The position numbers and the translations under genes are program-made. Below the pieces are notes generated by a model that worked only from the letters and a program-made list of their open reading frames with translations, searched no databases and was not told the DNA's origin. Positions 63,227-64,000 of a DNA stretch of 64,000 bases are shown one piece after another. Origin of the DNA: an uncultured Legionella sp. (lineage in GTDB: Bacteria; Pseudomonadota; Gammaproteobacteria; Legionellales; Legionellaceae); NCBI GenBank assembly GCA_902168255.1, contig CABHON010000010.1, forward strand, positions 29,072 to 93,071, in the 5' to 3' direction. The first letter of the stretch is position 1. Each line of letters starts with the position of its first letter.

Positions 63227-63853
63227 ATGCATAAAGCCAAGTTTATCGTTATTGAAGGTCTTGAAGGCGCAGGAAAGTCAACCGCTATTTCTATTGTTAA
63301 AAATTGGTTAGAGAAGCAAGGCGTTCACCAAATCATAACAACACGTGAACCGGGTGGAACCCCAATTGCTGAAAAGCTTCGTGCTTTAGTCAAAGCACAT
63401 GAAGAAACAGAAACTCTTTTACCATTATCTGAATTATTGCTCATGTATGCAGCACGGGTTCAATTAGTTAAACATGTGATTGAACCTGCCTTAGCAAACG
63501 ATACCTGGGTAATTGGTGATCGCCATGAACTATCCACTCGGGCATATCAAGGAGGAGGGCGAGGAATTTCATTACAATCACTCGAAACTCTTCATTCACT
63601 TTGTTTGCAAGATTTTAAACCGGATTTAACATTATACTTGGATATACCTCCTTCCATAGGATTTAACCGGATTAAAAAAAGAGCATATACGGATCGCATT
63701 GAGCAAGAATCCTTAGAGTTTTTTGAAAGAGCACGTGCTGTTTATCGAATGTATGTCAATGAAAACGATGCTATTATTGAAGTTGACGCCTCCCAACCTG
63801 TAAAAAAAGTGCATGCAGACATTGAGCATATATTAGAAAAATATTGTTTATGA
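63227..63853 (+). CDS. tmk: Thymidylate kinase
   Basis: This 208-residue enzyme phosphorylates dTMP to dTDP. Walker A is KFIVIEGLEGAGKSTAISIV. ITTREPGGTPIAEKLRALVK is the substrate loop, and WVIGDRHELSTRAYQGGGRG has the DRH/DRY motif. LTLYLDIPPSIGFNRIKKRA (LID region) and FFERARAVYRM complete the family. holB would normally follow, but the contig ends 147 bases later. Confidence 0.96.
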   Translation: MHKAKFIVIEGLEGAGKSTAISIVKNWLEKQGVHQIITTREPGGTPIAEKLRALVKAHEETETLLPLSELLLMYAARVQLVKHVIEPALANDTWVIGDRHELSTRAYQGGGRGISLQSLETLHSLCLQDFKPDLTLYLDIPPSIGFNRIKKRAYTDRIEQESLEFFERARAVYRMYVNENDAIIEVDASQPVKKVHADIEHILEKYCL

Positions 63854-63933
63854 GTAATTTTCATTCTGTTATTGCGAGTAACTTAATTCTAGTTAAACTA
63901 ATGATTGCCATTAAAAAGGACAATTTTTCCTCT

Positions 63934-63979
63934 GTAGGGGCGGGTCTTGTACCCGCCCGCAACAACGGGCGGGTACAAG
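63934..63979. repeat. Palindromic repeat family R1, copy 4, cut by the sequence end
   Basis: The left arm starts GTAGGGGCGGGTCTTGTACC; after the CCCGCAACAACGGGC centre the right arm stops at GGTACAAG (63979), where the adapter begins. The missing part would be ACCCGCCCCTAC. A repeat at a contig end is a common cause of assembly breaks. Confidence 0.85.
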
Positions 63980-64000
63980 CTGTCTCTTATACACATCTCC
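63980..64000. other. Sequencing adapter (Nextera transposase mosaic end), not genomic
   Basis: CTGTCTCTTATACACATCT followed by CC is the reverse complement of the Illumina Nextera/Tn5 mosaic end plus the first two bases of the adapter tail. It starts exactly where the R1 palindrome match stops. It is assembly contamination at a contig end. Confidence 0.95.

Overview
This window looks like chromosomal DNA of an AT-rich gammaproteobacterium, most likely a host-associated member of the Legionellales (Legionella/Coxiella/Berkiella-like). The gammaproteobacterial signal is gene order: rsmI divergent from lpoA-yraN-diaA-dolP, ygfZ divergent from sdhE-ygfX, and acpP-fabF near tmk. The host-associated signal is a set of large proteins with effector-like architecture (a poly(A)-polymerase-like protein, two tandem PPP-phosphatase-like proteins, a J-domain giant, and a proline-rich 600-residue protein). 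The exact taxon is inference. No dot/icm gene, rRNA, tRNA, CRISPR array or intact transposase was found. The left edge cuts a gene. The right edge ends in 21 bases of Illumina Nextera adapter, so position 63979 is probably the true end of a contig.

Layout. 1-2.8 kb: a cut hypothetical gene and a divergent gene with a nucleotidyltransferase domain. 2.9-5.9 kb: nuoM-nuoN of respiratory complex I, with no nuoL next to them. 5.9-6.5 kb: repeats. 6.6-23.1 kb: nrdA and nrdB, the two subunits of class I ribonucleotide reductase, about 12.5 kb apart, each with its own pair of NrdR boxes. Between them lie two phosphatase-like paralogues, a frameshifted J-domain gene, a lipoprotein, ribB and a membrane protein. 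23.3-28.5 kb: a small secreted Gly/Ala-rich protein followed by a miniature inverted-repeat element, the shikimate genes (class II DAHP synthase, aroA, aroC) and a Phd/VapC-type toxin-antitoxin pair. 28.5-34.1 kb: mfd, an O-antigen-ligase-like gene whose 5' end lies in a repeat, and a family 2 glycosyltransferase. 34.3-40.4 kb: heme A synthase, a pseudopilin, a small membrane protein, and the rsmI/lpoA/yraN/diaA/dolP envelope cluster. 40.5-46.4 kb: hflX, a decayed proline iminopeptidase, mlaA, a DinJ-YafQ-type pair with a nonsense-mutated toxin, ygfZ, sdhE, ygfX and an MFS transporter. 46.4-53.4 kb: glnS, cysS, an A-type Fe-S carrier, pdxB, nadC, dsbB and a cytochrome c. 53.4-61.4 kb: an M50 protease, an effector-like protein, cfa, thpR, a thioredoxin-like protein, a cysteine-free secreted peptide next to an MNIO/DUF2063 pair, and a single-pass membrane protein. 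61.5-64 kb: acpP, fabF, tmk.

Most housekeeping genes sit in short co-oriented runs with overlapping or near-touching ends. The accessory genes have long spacers, palindromic repeats and signs of decay (frameshift, amber codon, internal deletion). At least five dispersed repeat families occur. Two repeat copies lie inside reading frames and appear to be translated.
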